A stretch of DNA of 64,000 bases from Alteromonas sp. 1_MG-2023. GTDB lineage: Bacteria; Pseudomonadota; Gammaproteobacteria; Enterobacterales; Alteromonadaceae. Shown here piece after piece: positions 55,240 through 64,000 of this stretch (positions are counted from its first letter, which is position 1; every line of letters starts with the position of its first letter). Made by a program: the position numbers and the translations under genes. The DNA lies in assembly GCF_030547075.1 (NCBI RefSeq), contig NZ_JAUOQH010000008.1:124001-188000 (forward strand), given 5' to 3'. The notes below the pieces were generated by a model. The model was not told the origin of the DNA and ran no database searches. It saw nothing but the letters and a program-made list of their open reading frames with translations.

Positions 55240-56847
55240 CTACATACGAAAGACACCGAAGCGGGTGTCTGGTATCGTTTGATTTAATGCGGCAGATAAA
55301 GATAGGCCTAATACCGTGCGAGTGTCGGCAGGGTCGATAACGCCGTCGTCCCATAATCTGGCCGAGGCATAATATGGGTGTCCCTGTTTTTCGTAGGTGT
55401 CGATAACCGGTTGTTTAATCGCTTGCTCTTGTTCGTCAGTCCAGGTTTCACCTGCACGTTCTTTTTGATCGCGCTTCACTTGGGCCAGTACGCCAGCGGC
55501 TTGTTCGCCGCCCATTACCGATATACGGGCGTTTGGCCACATGAATAAGAATCTGGGATCGTACCCACGGCCACACATGCCGTAGTTTCCTGCACCAAAG
55601 CTGCCACCAATTAATACGGTAATTTTAGGTACTTGGGCACATGCTACAGCGGTTACCATTTTGGCACCGTGTTTGGCTATTCCGCCATGTTCGTACTGTT
55701 TCCCCACCATGAAACCAGTGATATTCTGTAAAAATACGAGGGGTATTTTACGCATTGCACATAGCTCAACGAAGTGTGCGCCTTTTAGCGCACTTTCGCC
55801 GAATAAGATGCCGTTATTGCCGATGATGCCTACCGGGTAGCCGAAAATGCGGGCGAACCCACATACTAACGTAGTGCCGTATAAGGGTTTAAATTCATCA
55901 AAGTCTGAATCATCAACCACACGCGCTATGATTTCTCGTACGTCGTAGGTTTGCTTAGTATCTGCAGGCACAATGCCGTAAATCTCTTTGGCATCGAAAC
56001 GTGGGGGCTTTGGCGCTGTAACATCTAGCGATACATTTTTGGTGCGGTTAAGCCTAGAAACTGCATTTCTAGCAAGAGATAATGCGTGGTGATCGTTATT
56101 GGCTAATTGGTCTGCTACCCCTGAAATTCGGGTATGTACATCACCACCGCCAAGCTCTTCCGCGCTCACCACTTCACCTGTAGCGGCTTTCACCAGTGGA
56201 GGACCACCTAAAAAGATAGTGGCCTGTTCTTTTACAATAATGCTCTCATCAGCCATGGCGGGTACGTAAGCACCGCCGGCTGTGCATGAACCCATCACTA
56301 CGGCAATTTGAGGAATATTTTTTGCCGACATATTGGCTTGATTAAAGAAAATACGGCCGAAGTGTTCTTTGTCTGGAAACACTTCATCTTGATAGGGCAG
56401 GTTAGCACCGCCTGAATCTACCAAGTAAATACAGGGCAGGTTGTTTTCTTCTGCAATGGTCTGTGCACGTAAGTGTTTTTTCACGGTAAGGGGGTAGTAA
56501 CTGCCGCCTTTTACTGTGGCATCGTTTGCTACTATCATGCACTCAATACCCGACACGCACCCAATACCGGCTACCACGCCCGCGCACGGCACATAATCAT
56601 CGTACACTTCCCACGCAGCCAATTGGCCTATTTCTAGAAAGGGTGAGTTGTCATCAATTAAAGCGTTAATACGGTCTCGGGCAAGTAATTTCCCCCGAGC
56701 CTGATGACGTTCAGCGGCTTTGACACCACCACCTAGTGATACTTGTTCTATTTTTGCAACTAAGTCGTCCACTTGGGCTTGCATGTGCTGCGCATTGGCA
56801 ACAAAGGTTTCTGATTTTGTATTTATCTTTGAACGTAGAACGGGCAT
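55240..56847 (-). CDS. liuB: Methylcrotonyl-CoA carboxylase, carboxyltransferase beta subunit
   Basis: A 535-residue carboxyltransferase that moves carboxyl from biotin to 3-methylcrotonyl-CoA. Motifs are [86 protein letters not shown] and [41 protein letters not shown]. Together they identify the MCC rather than the propionyl-CoA enzyme. The ATG at 56847 follows a G-run ribosome site and gives [15 protein letters not shown]; an upstream start at 56886 is less likely. Second gene of the liu operon after liuA. Confidence 0.95.
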   Translation of the reverse strand: MPVLRSKINTKSETFVANAQHMQAQVDDLVAKIEQVSLGGGVKAAERHQARGKLLARDRINALIDDNSPFLEIGQLAAWEVYDDYVPCAGVVAGIGCVSGIECMIVANDATVKGGSYYPLTVKKHLRAQTIAEENNLPCIYLVDSGGANLPYQDEVFPDKEHFGRIFFNQANMSAKNIPQIAVVMGSCTAGGAYVPAMADESIIVKEQATIFLGGPPLVKAATGEVVSAEELGGGDVHTRISGVADQLANNDHHALSLARNAVSRLNRTKNVSLDVTAPKPPRFDAKEIYGIVPADTKQTYDVREIIARVVDDSDFDEFKPLYGTTLVCGFARIFGYPVGIIGNNGILFGESALKGAHFVELCAMRKIPLVFLQNITGFMVGKQYEHGGIAKHGAKMVTAVACAQVPKITVLIGGSFGAGNYGMCGRGYDPRFLFMWPNARISVMGGEQAAGVLAQVKRDQKERAGETWTDEQEQAIKQPVIDTYEKQGHPYYASARLWDDGVIDPADTRTVLGLSLSAALNQTIPDTRFGVFRM

Positions 56848-57011
56848 ACCCCCCCCTTTTTGTTCAGCGCCGCGCAGCTTAGTCATTTATTCAATCATTT
56901 ATTAGAAAACCAGTAAGTGATTAAAATATAGGGCTACGCAGTCTGTCGTTAAGTTTGACGCGCGCTGTTGTTAAGTATCAGCGCTGTCTGTCTTTATATG
57001 TAAGTACGTTA

Positions 57012-58181
57012 TTATTTTGATTCGTTGAAAAGTTCGCGGCCAATGAGCATGCGGCGTATTTCTGATGTACCCGCACCAATCTCATATAACTTAGCGTCTC
57101 TTAATAATCTGCCGGTGGAATACTCGTTGATATAACCATTGCCACCTAAAAGCTGAATGGCGTCTAAGGCCATTTTGGTAGCTAATTCTGCTGAATATAA
57201 AATGGCGCCCGCGGCATCTTTACGAGTGGTATCGCCTCTATCGCACGATTTCGCTACGGTATACACATACGCTCTGGCGGCGTTCATTTGGGTATACATA
57301 TCAGCCACTTTGCCTTGAATGAGTTGGAATTGGCCAATGGACTGGCCAAATTGTTCACGGTCATGAATATAGGGTACAACCACGTCCATACAGGCTTGCA
57401 TTATGCCCAAGGGGCCGCCCGACAGTACTAAGCGCTCATAATCTAGCCCACTCATTAGCACTCGTACGCCTTCGCCTTCTTTACCTAGAATATTCGCTGC
57501 AGGTACTTCACAGTCTTGAAACACAAGTTCACAGGTGTTTGAAGAACGCATGCCTAATTTATCGAGCTTTTGTGCACGGGTGAAGCCAGGGAAATCACGT
57601 TCCACAATAAATGCGGTGATCCCTTTAGGCCCCGCTTGCGGGTCTGTTTTTGCGTAAATGACAAAGGTATGGGCATCTGGACCATTGGTGATCCACATTT
57701 TGTTGCCGTTTAAGATGTATTTATCACCGCGCTTCTCAGCACGTAATTTCATGCTCACTACATCTGAACCCGCATTAGGCTCACTCATGGCCAACGCACC
57801 TATGTGCTCGCCGGAAATTAACTTCGGCAGGTATTTTTCACGCTGCGCGTCGTTGCCGTTTCTGAAAATTTGGTTAACGCACAAGTTAGAATGAGCGCCA
57901 TAACTTAAGCCAATCCCTGCTGATGCGCGGCTTACTTCTTCCATCGCAATGGTATGGGCTAAATAACCCATGTCTGCACCGCCATACTGCTCGGATACTG
58001 TCACACCCAACAAACCCATTTCGCCTAGTTTCGGCCATAAAGCATTTGGGAATTGGTTGTTAGCGTCTGCTTCCTCTGCCAGTGGGGCAATTTCATTTTG
58101 TGCAAACTGGTAGACTTGGTTACGTAATAAGTCGATATCTTCGCCAAGATCGAAATTTAACGTGGGGTAAGAAGTATTCAT
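57012..58181 (-). CDS. liuA: Isovaleryl-CoA dehydrogenase
   Basis: A 389-residue FAD-dependent acyl-CoA dehydrogenase, oxidising isovaleryl-CoA to 3-methylcrotonyl-CoA and passing electrons to ETF. The catalytic Glu is at the isovaleryl-specific site [18 protein letters not shown], while the usual C-terminal position is Gly in [19 protein letters not shown]. That pair of features is diagnostic for isovaleryl-CoA dehydrogenase. [16 protein letters not shown] and [17 protein letters not shown] form the flavin and substrate sites. ATG 58181 overlaps the liuR stop (58178-58180) as ATGA; the frame upstream of it is not needed. Confidence 0.96.
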   Translation of the reverse strand: MNTSYPTLNFDLGEDIDLLRNQVYQFAQNEIAPLAEEADANNQFPNALWPKLGEMGLLGVTVSEQYGGADMGYLAHTIAMEEVSRASAGIGLSYGAHSNLCVNQIFRNGNDAQREKYLPKLISGEHIGALAMSEPNAGSDVVSMKLRAEKRGDKYILNGNKMWITNGPDAHTFVIYAKTDPQAGPKGITAFIVERDFPGFTRAQKLDKLGMRSSNTCELVFQDCEVPAANILGKEGEGVRVLMSGLDYERLVLSGGPLGIMQACMDVVVPYIHDREQFGQSIGQFQLIQGKVADMYTQMNAARAYVYTVAKSCDRGDTTRKDAAGAILYSAELATKMALDAIQLLGGNGYINEYSTGRLLRDAKLYEIGAGTSEIRRMLIGRELFNESK

Positions 58182-58585
58182 GCAATTTTTCCTTTTTCTA
58201 ACTCCGCAAGCTCTTCTCGGCATCGGCCTTCTACTTCATCAAGTTCTTGCATTAAACTTTGGATGTCATCGAGTTGTTGATGAAGTACCGCCCGTTTTTG
58301 TGCGGTCATTTCCAACATGGTGCCTAGCTGCACGGCTGAATTAGCATTGGTATCGTACATTTCAAATAAGGTTTTTACTTCGGCTAGGGAAAATCCAAGT
58401 CGCTTCCCCCTAAGAATGAGCATTAGCCTCACTCTATCTTTGTTGTCATACACACGGTTCTGACCAGTACGTTTGGGGCTCAGCAGGCCTTGCTCTTCAT
58501 AAAAGCGAATAGAGCGGTGAGTTATATCGAATTCTTTTGCCAGTTCACCAATCGCATACACTGATTCGTTCTCGTTGTTATTCAT
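58178..58585 (-). CDS. liuR: MerR-family regulator of leucine degradation
   Basis: A 135-residue MerR-type regulator. The winged helix-turn-helix is [69 protein letters not shown] (residues about 10-77), and the C-terminal dimerisation coiled coil is 80-135. Identity rests on position: it is the first gene of the liu operon and its stop overlaps liuA. LiuR proteins repress liu genes and respond to branched-chain acyl-CoA; the operator-like repeats upstream support autoregulation. Confidence 0.92.
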   Translation of the reverse strand: MNNNENESVYAIGELAKEFDITHRSIRFYEEQGLLSPKRTGQNRVYDNKDRVRLMLILRGKRLGFSLAEVKTLFEMYDTNANSAVQLGTMLEMTAQKRAVLHQQLDDIQSLMQELDEVEGRCREELAELEKGKIA

Positions 58586-58681
58586 AACACGTACCTTTGG
58601 TTTTATGTCTGTGTCTCATGCTGTTTACAAAAAGACTTTCCCTGAATGAAGAGCGCTTTCTTGACACTAAATATTTTGAGG

Positions 58682-58740
58682 TTTACGTTAACGTTAATTA
58701 CCTTTTACGTTAAGGTAAAGTAACATTTTGCTAACGTCAA
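58682..58740. promoter_or_regulatory. Candidate LiuR operators in the divergent spacer
   Basis: Near-palindromic TTTACGTTAACGTTAA (58682-58697) and TTTACGTTAAGGTAAA (58704-58719), 22 bp apart, with a half-like CTAACGTCAA at 58731-58740. All lie between liuR (minus) and the thiolase gene (plus). The motif type and position fit MerR/LiuR binding that would control both directions. Confidence 0.75.
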
Positions 58741-58854
58741 TTTTTCATAAGTACGATAGCTCGCTTATGTATAAATGAGTGTCTACATTTATATACATTG
58801 GTGAACTTTAATTAAAATTTTTATATCAATTTCATGTGGTTAAGAGGTCTAGTG

Positions 58855-60030
58855 ATGAGTAATGAAACAGTAGTGATTGTGGCAGCGAAGCGCACGCCAA
58901 TGGGCGGGTTTAACGGAAGCTTATCTGGTGTTACTGCCACCGAACTTGGCGCCACAGCTATTAAGTCAGTGTGTGAAACACTTGATGTGAGCCAAATTGA
59001 TGAAGTTGTGATGGGATGCGTGCTCCCCGCAGGGCTTGGTCAAGCGCCAGCACGTCAGGCATCGCTAGGTGCAGGTCTACCCATTAGTGCAGGCGTTACC
59101 ACTATCAATAAAGTGTGTGGATCTGGTTTGAAGGCGGTAATGCTCGCGCATGATTTAATAAAAGCGGGTAGTGCAGAGGTTGTTGTTGCTGGTGGCTTTG
59201 AAAGTATGAGTAACGCCCCTTATTTGTTGCCTAAAGCAAGAACGGGCTACCGTATGGGGCACGGTCAGGTGCTTGATCATATGATGTTGGATGGCCTTGA
59301 GAATGCGTACGATGGTAAGGCTATGGGTTGCTTTGCTCAAGATACCGCCGATGCAGAAAACATTACCCGAAATGAAATGGATGACTTTGCGCTACGCTCA
59401 TTATCAAAGGCACATGAAGCGATTAATAGCGGCAGTTTTAAAGATGAAATAGTGAACGTGACTATCTCGGGCCGTAAAGGCGATGTGGTGGTAGATACCG
59501 ACGAAGGTCCAGGCTCTGCAAAACCTGAGAAAATTCCTTCGCTTCGCCCAGCGTTTAAAAAAGACGGCACCGTAACGGCAGCTAATTCTAGTTCTATTTC
59601 AGATGGCGCGGCCGCATTGTTGGTGATGAGCGAAGCGAAAGCACAAGCCTTAGGCCTAGCTCCGCTGGCCAAGGTAGTGGCTCATGCTACGAATTCTATT
59701 GAGCCCGAAAACTTTACTTTAGCCCCAGTTGGCGCCATGGAAAACGTGCTGACTAAAACGGGCTGGAGCAAAGAAGACGTAGATTTGTTTGAAATTAACG
59801 AAGCCTTTGCCATGGTAACCATGATGGCAGTGCGCAAAATGGCGTTAGATGAAAGCAAAGTAAACGTAAAAGGGGGAGCTTGCGCTCTTGGTCACCCAAT
59901 AGGCGCTTCAGGCGCACGAATTTTGGTTACCTTACTTCACGCACTGAAACAGAAAAATGCCAAGAAAGGCATAGCGTCATTATGTATTGGCGGTGGTGAA
60001 GGCGTAGCGTTAGCAGTAGAAATGATATAA
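58855..60030 (+). CDS. Acetyl-CoA C-acetyltransferase (thiolase)
   Basis: A 391-residue degradative/biosynthetic thiolase that interconverts acetoacetyl-CoA and two acetyl-CoA. The acyl-accepting cysteine is in NKVCGSGLKAVM (about residue 87). The other conserved blocks are NEAFAMVTMMAV, GGACALGHPIGASGARILVTLL (His) and CIGGGEGVALAVE (second Cys). The ATG at 58855 has AGAGG upstream at 8-nt spacing; the frame opens slightly earlier at 58834. It faces the liu operon across the LiuR sites and probably finishes leucine catabolism by splitting acetoacetyl-CoA. A terminator follows at 60071. Confidence 0.95.
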   Translation: MSNETVVIVAAKRTPMGGFNGSLSGVTATELGATAIKSVCETLDVSQIDEVVMGCVLPAGLGQAPARQASLGAGLPISAGVTTINKVCGSGLKAVMLAHDLIKAGSAEVVVAGGFESMSNAPYLLPKARTGYRMGHGQVLDHMMLDGLENAYDGKAMGCFAQDTADAENITRNEMDDFALRSLSKAHEAINSGSFKDEIVNVTISGRKGDVVVDTDEGPGSAKPEKIPSLRPAFKKDGTVTAANSSSISDGAAALLVMSEAKAQALGLAPLAKVVAHATNSIEPENFTLAPVGAMENVLTKTGWSKEDVDLFEINEAFAMVTMMAVRKMALDESKVNVKGGACALGHPIGASGARILVTLLHALKQKNAKKGIASLCIGGGEGVALAVEMI

Positions 60031-60358
60031 GCACGATTTATTTGTTGCTAAATAAAGCATAAAATAGACTAAATGGCACCCCAAATTGGGTGCCATTTGT
60101 GTTTTAATTAACCTATATTGAGCTTAATATTTATCGCTTGTATTTGAATAATACGGTTCGATGACGTTTAAGTATGATTGTCAGAGTATAATGTGTAGCA
60201 ACTATGAAACGAAAAGTAAGCATTTTGCGTAATTTTAAGCTTAGTTTGTTGCTATCGTGAAGTTTTAGTTTAGACCGATGTTGCATTCGCAGGCGCTAAG
60301 TTAGATACTCTCGTATGCGTTCTATCGCATTTTATGTATTTGTATTTAGGTGGTCTTT
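60031..60358. other. Spacer with thiolase terminator
   Basis: About 328 bp between thiolase and the sensor gene. Apart from the terminator at 60071-60098, it is AT-rich with no gene, RNA or repeat I can support; a promoter for the sensor gene must lie here but no convincing box stands out. Confidence 0.55.
60071..60098 (+). terminator. Rho-independent terminator of the thiolase gene
   Basis: AAATGGCACCC and GGGTGCCATTT pair perfectly around a 6-nt loop (CAAATT), followed by GTGTTTTAATT, 41 bp after the stop. Confidence 0.88.
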
Positions 60359-61819
60359 TTGATTCTTTCCAGGTGTTTACGCCTTTTCTCAATAGCTATT
60401 TTACTAGCATTGACGTTTTCAAGTGAAATAGAAGCACAATCAGTTCAACAACAGATTACTCAACCGCAATCGCTGAATGCCAAGCCCTCTAGAGTAGTGA
60501 CATATTGTGTCGATCCTAATTGGGCGCCTTATGAAGCAATTCGTAATCATAATCACGTGGGCGTTTCTGCCGATTATATTAAGCTCATTTCTGAGCTTTC
60601 GGGCTTAACCTTTGAATTAGTGCCTACTGACACATGGGAACAAAGCTTAGAATACGTGCAGAAAGGCAACTGCCAAGTGCTTTCTATGCTTAACGTATCT
60701 GACTTCAGAAAGCAGTTTTTAAACTTTTCACACCCTTATTTTGAAGCGCCGAATATTTTGGTCGCTCGTTCTGGTACTCCTATTTTGCAGGGTTATGGAG
60801 GAGTAGGGCACAGAATTGTGGGCGTAGTGAAGGGCTATAGGCAGGTTGAATACATATCAAGAAACTACCCTGAAATACGTATTAAATTAGTAGAGTCGGA
60901 GATTGACGGGCTTACCCAATTATCTCGGGGTGAAATCGATGTGATGGTAGGCTCATTAATGAGCGTTAACACCTACATCAATAATCAGAAGGTAGATAAC
61001 CTTAATATAGTAGGTTATGCAGAGCCCTTCGACTCACTCGCTTTTGGCGTAAACAAGTCGTTTAGCGACATTATTCCAACCTTAAACAGTGCTATTTCAC
61101 GAATCCCTGAGCACAGAAAGATAGATATTTATAAGCGATGGAATAACGTTCAAGTACGTTACGAACGAAATTACTTCAAATTGCTCATCACTACTGCAAT
61201 TGTATTGATGATAGTGGTTGGTTTGGTATGGCGAAATAGAACCGTTTCCCAATACAGCCGTTTGATAAAGCAGAAGAATAATGAAATTGAATCTTTGCAG
61301 ACTACCTTGCTAGATAGAAATCGCACGTTAGAGTTTTTGTCTGCTCACGACACACTCACCGGTTTGTATAATCGAAACCATATGATTCAAAAGGCTGAAG
61401 AAGAGATATCTCGGTTTCAGCGTTTTCATACCACGGCGTCTTTGATTGTCGTGGAAATTGCTGTTAAGCGAGATAGTCGCGGAGAACTAGCAGAGTTTGA
61501 CCGAGAAAATATCTTAAAGCAGGTGGCGTCTCAGTGCCTTGCCACGGTTCGGGAGGTAGATATTGTTTCTCGTTTTACTGGTGAGCAGTTTATTATTCTT
61601 TGCCCCCAAACGAACCTAGATTCAGGGCGGGTACTTGCCGATCGTTTAGTGGAATGTATCGACCAAGATATCTTAACCGGTAACACTAAAATGCAGGTTG
61701 CTGCTGGTTTGTCTGAATTAAAAGAAAGTGAGAGCTTCACCGATTGGTTTGAACGTACTACCAAAGCGCTTTATCATTCAAAACGCTTAGGGTATGCCAT
61801 GGTAACGGTAGCTGAATAG
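60359..61819 (+). CDS. Periplasmic-sensor protein with degenerate GGDEF domain
   Basis: An approximately 486-residue membrane protein: signal/anchor at the N-terminus, a periplasmic amino-acid-binding-like domain (SBP_bac_3; about 45-265, YCVDPNWAPYEAI, FELVPTDTWEQSLEYVQKGNCQVLSML), one transmembrane helix (LITTAIVLMIVVGLVW) and a short coiled coil (IKQKNNEIESLQTTLLDRNRTLE). It ends in a GGDEF-like domain beginning AHDTLTGLYNRNHM. The signature is TGEQF (407-411) instead of GGDEF, and the first metal Asp is missing (VVEIAVKRDS). It is probably not a cyclase and may act as a sensor or GTP/c-di-GMP-binding partner. AGGTGG points to a TTG start at 60359; GTG 60350 is the alternative. Confidence 0.83.
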   Translation: MILSRCLRLFSIAILLALTFSSEIEAQSVQQQITQPQSLNAKPSRVVTYCVDPNWAPYEAIRNHNHVGVSADYIKLISELSGLTFELVPTDTWEQSLEYVQKGNCQVLSMLNVSDFRKQFLNFSHPYFEAPNILVARSGTPILQGYGGVGHRIVGVVKGYRQVEYISRNYPEIRIKLVESEIDGLTQLSRGEIDVMVGSLMSVNTYINNQKVDNLNIVGYAEPFDSLAFGVNKSFSDIIPTLNSAISRIPEHRKIDIYKRWNNVQVRYERNYFKLLITTAIVLMIVVGLVWRNRTVSQYSRLIKQKNNEIESLQTTLLDRNRTLEFLSAHDTLTGLYNRNHMIQKAEEEISRFQRFHTTASLIVVEIAVKRDSRGELAEFDRENILKQVASQCLATVREVDIVSRFTGEQFIILCPQTNLDSGRVLADRLVECIDQDILTGNTKMQVAAGLSELKESESFTDWFERTTKALYHSKRLGYAMVTVAE

Positions 61820-61883
61820 CGTGCTAGCAAAGAAGAAAGAAGCTAAGTAACGAGAAACAAGAAGCAGAGTAGATGACTAGAAC

Positions 61884-61931
61884 AGCAGGTGACCAAATTA
61901 GCAGGTAACTAGGATAGCAGGTAAGTAAAAT
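61884..61931. repeat. 16-bp tandem repeat, three units
   Basis: AGCAGGTGACCAAATT, AGCAGGTAACTAGGAT and AGCAGGTAAGTAAAAT follow each other with an exact 16-bp period in the convergent spacer after the sensor gene; a looser AGCAGAGTAGATGACT precedes them. Confidence 0.75.
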
Positions 61932-61962
61932 AGCTATATTCAACTAACCTGCTAAAAAGTGC

Positions 61963-63630
61963 CTAAACAATAGGTTCGTAATGCCATTGGTGAGAGTCGT
62001 AGTGAATATTGGCTCTTTCGTATTCACGCTCAGAGCGCCAGTTTCTGTTGTTCAATTTAGCCGACACCCCAGGATAAAGCTTTTTATTGGCAATCAGTTT
62101 AATATCTTGTTGGTACTGTACTTTGGCATCAGTCACTTCCAGTACTTTAGACTCAATCCAATCAAGTAATGCAGTTTCATTGTTGAACATCTCAAGCGCC
62201 TCAGCGACTTTAGCTTTTAGCTCTTTCGGTACTTTTTTACTTTTCAGAATATCTATTTTTTCTTTATGTTTACTGGTGTTCTCACGTAGTTGGCCTAGTA
62301 ACTCATCTAATGCGTCTTTGCGTTCAAGTAGCTGTGCAAAGCCGGGACTAAAATCAATTTTAAGTGTACTTCCTGATACAGCACCAAGAGTGCCAGCCTC
62401 AACTCTGTCTTGGCTAATTATATCGCATGCGAACAAATTCCCCATGGGCTTGTCTACTTGACCGACAATAACTGCACCGCCACAACGTAATTTGCTGTAA
62501 GCAAGTTGTCTACCTACGGTAATATTGCCTGAACAGTGAATTTCTATCCCCTGTCCATGCTGAACATGAATGCTGCCTTTCGCTACTAAGTGACAGTTGA
62601 ACTCGCCTGAACTGTCATTCACTTTACCCATAGCACCTTCGGTAATAATGATATCGCCGCCAGACTCAATATGGGCAGATTCTACAAAGCCATTAATGGT
62701 GACATCACCTTCGGCTTTTATTTGCATTTTTTCGGTTACATCGCCATTAACCAGCACTGCACCTTCATAGTTAACGTGGCCAGTGCCTACATTTACGCCG
62801 TTACAGATATAGGTGGCGTCAATGTTCATGGTTTGATCTTGATATTTCGGCATGCCAGCAATGGCGGAGATTAATAAATTTTGGTCGTCATCTGCCAATA
62901 CGGTGCCGCTGCCTTTTCGAAACTCTACCCACTCGCCAGGGATGGGAGGTAGCTTAGCGCCTCTGACATCGAAACCGCTTCTTCCTAGTGTTGGCTCTGT
63001 TCTTTTTAATACAGGCGTACCTACTTTAACGCAGATCACTTCACCTAAATTACGCATATCAACGCGCTCGCCAGCATTGGTTTGTGGCTTTAATATGCGC
63101 TCAAGCGCATTAGGAACTAAAGGAATAAACCGAGAAGAGCGTCCGTTGCGGGCAGGTAGGCCCTTGGCTACCGTTCGTTCTATCACTGTGCCAGGTGCAG
63201 CTCTTCGTGCTTCAAGCAACATAGCTTCAATCACGTTAGTACCTAAGCCGCGGTGGATATTATTCTTTGTTGCTAGCGATTTAATAGTATTAATCGTAGG
63301 TGATTTTCCGCCATAAGGAGAAGTAATCACAAGATTAGCCGACATGGAATCTTCGGGAATACGAAATTCTATTTCAGCGTTTCTTCTTTCACCTATACGC
63401 TCTTGTACAATGGTGTTGTCACCAGTTTTGAAGTAATGGTTGGCGGTGTCGCAGGCAGACTTCAAAGCAGAGTCTGAAACGTATAAACGTTTAGTTTCTC
63501 CAGTTGCTAACTCCGCTTTCACTTGGCGTAGATCTATTTCTTTTGAAAACTCTGACGGGTTCAGCGTCAGATTTATATAGGTTCTCGTTTTATCAAAACT
63601 TATGTTTACGCCATTCATTACTACATTCAT
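61963..63630 (-). CDS. FapA/DUF342-family protein
   Basis: A 555-residue cytoplasmic protein of the FapA (DUF342) family. An N-terminal region (1-200) contains HRGLGTNVIEAMLLEARRAAPGTVIERTVAKGLPARNG. The central parallel beta-helix (about 215-420) reads ILVNGDVTEKMQIKAEGDVTINGFVESAHIESGGDIIITEGAMGK with many G-D/N-V/I turns. A C-terminal coiled coil (about 430-530) is rich in Lys and Glu. Such proteins form polymers and are found near flagellar, chemotaxis or c-di-GMP genes; here the upstream sensor protein with a degenerate GGDEF converges on it. Exact role unknown. Confidence 0.88.
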   Translation of the reverse strand: MNVVMNGVNISFDKTRTYINLTLNPSEFSKEIDLRQVKAELATGETKRLYVSDSALKSACDTANHYFKTGDNTIVQERIGERRNAEIEFRIPEDSMSANLVITSPYGGKSPTINTIKSLATKNNIHRGLGTNVIEAMLLEARRAAPGTVIERTVAKGLPARNGRSSRFIPLVPNALERILKPQTNAGERVDMRNLGEVICVKVGTPVLKRTEPTLGRSGFDVRGAKLPPIPGEWVEFRKGSGTVLADDDQNLLISAIAGMPKYQDQTMNIDATYICNGVNVGTGHVNYEGAVLVNGDVTEKMQIKAEGDVTINGFVESAHIESGGDIIITEGAMGKVNDSSGEFNCHLVAKGSIHVQHGQGIEIHCSGNITVGRQLAYSKLRCGGAVIVGQVDKPMGNLFACDIISQDRVEAGTLGAVSGSTLKIDFSPGFAQLLERKDALDELLGQLRENTSKHKEKIDILKSKKVPKELKAKVAEALEMFNNETALLDWIESKVLEVTDAKVQYQQDIKLIANKKLYPGVSAKLNNRNWRSEREYERANIHYDSHQWHYEPIV

Positions 63631-63775
63631 CCTTTGAGCAGTCTTTCTTTTCTATCTTCTTTATCGACGTTATTGCCATAGACTTAAGCTAGATATAGGC
63701 CTTGGGGGCCAATTTTACTTCGTCATTTTTATCCAATAGATATAAGGTTAATGTAATGCCATCCATTGCAGTACG

Positions 63776-64000
63776 TCAAAGGTTTTCGGCGTATTGATAT
63801 AACGCCCTAAGAATGGCTTGTTTCTCTGCGTTATCAACATGTTCGTGTGCCAAACGTTCTAGGGTGCTCATGTAATGTTCTAGGGTAATAGACGCAGGTG
63901 AAGTCGAATCAGTTAAACGCTCTTGTCTATGTCTTTGCCACTTGAGTGTTTCATCATAAGTAAGCGTAGAAGGGTAGTTTCGTGCTCTGTATCTGAATAA
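63776..64000 (-). CDS. sbcB: Exodeoxyribonuclease I, C-terminal end (partial)
   Basis: The minus-strand frame entering from the right edge encodes 74 residues, LFRYRARNYPSTLTYDETLKW and on to ALYQYAENL, with a TGA stop at 63776-63778. This matches the C-terminus of ExoI (LFRYRARNFPETL...ALWQYAD in E. coli), the single-strand 3'-5' exonuclease involved in recombination and mismatch repair. Only the extreme C-terminal helical domain is present; catalytic residues lie outside the window. Confidence 0.9.
   Translation of the reverse strand, partial: LFRYRARNYPSTLTYDETLKWQRHRQERLTDSTSPASITLEHYMSTLERLAHEHVDNAEKQAILRALYQYAENL

Noticed and set aside
55374..55383. GGACACCCAT in liuB as a repeat insertion
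   Set aside because: It encodes [14 protein letters not shown], a conserved stretch of the carboxyltransferase, so the near-match is probably chance; used only with caution in the orientation tally.

Overview
This 64 kb window looks like a chromosomal segment of a marine gammaproteobacterium of the Alteromonas type. That is inferred from the style of the protein sequences (pheS-pheT-ihfA, mfd next to csiV, nagZ, lolC-type permease, a LiuR leucine-degradation operon) and from moderate base composition; no rRNA or tRNA gene is visible to fix the taxonomy. The window opens inside a membrane-protein gene and closes inside sbcB (exonuclease I).

Region 1 (1-12 kb) is an accessory polysaccharide/surface region: a GT2 and two GT4 glycosyltransferases, a sulfotransferase-like protein, a secreted two-domain retropepsin-like protease, a beta-helix lipoprotein, two proteins with PEP-CTERM-like sorting tails, and a decayed transposase locus. 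One PEP-CTERM-like gene has a well-formed sigma-54 (-24/-12) promoter. Region 2 (12-31.5 kb) is mostly core housekeeping: pheS-pheT-ihfA, ybaK, a penicillin-acylase homologue carrying a very large acidic insertion, nagZ with an SLC13 carrier, a cobalamin adenosyltransferase, mfd-csiV, a PilZ protein, a LolC/E-type permease and a phosphoribosyltransferase. Region 3 (31.5-51.3 kb) mixes ordinary metabolic and signalling genes (xthA, heme oxygenase, sufE, glgC, nucleoside hydrolase, HDOD, GGDEF-EAL, two MFS carriers) with unusual repeat-filled spacers. Region 4 (51.3-60 kb) is a complete leucine/isovalerate catabolic locus: liuR-liuA-liuB-liuC-liuD-liuE on the minus strand, facing a divergent thiolase, with likely LiuR operators between. 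Region 5 (60-64 kb) has a periplasmic-sensor protein with a degenerate GGDEF domain, a DUF342/FapA protein and the end of sbcB.

The most interesting signal is a dispersed short repeat with core AGACACCCAT and extended consensus TTATCRAGACACCCATGTT. By eye I count 24 exact copies of the 10-mer on the two strands, all between 31,481 and 53,357, plus about ten one-mismatch copies; none was seen in the first 31 kb. It forms a 33-bp tandem array, sits inside a 209-bp tandem duplication, occurs as inverted pairs with loops of about 40-55 nt, and appears inside coding sequences, including liuD and the N-terminal extension of liuE. A REP-associated tyrosine transposase (RAYT, HUH/Y1) gene at 50,197-51,180 is bracketed by copies. 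In every genic copy found, AGACACCCAT lies on the coding strand. I propose a RAYT-associated repeat family of unfamiliar type as the candidate undescribed system; the link to the transposase is inferred from position only.
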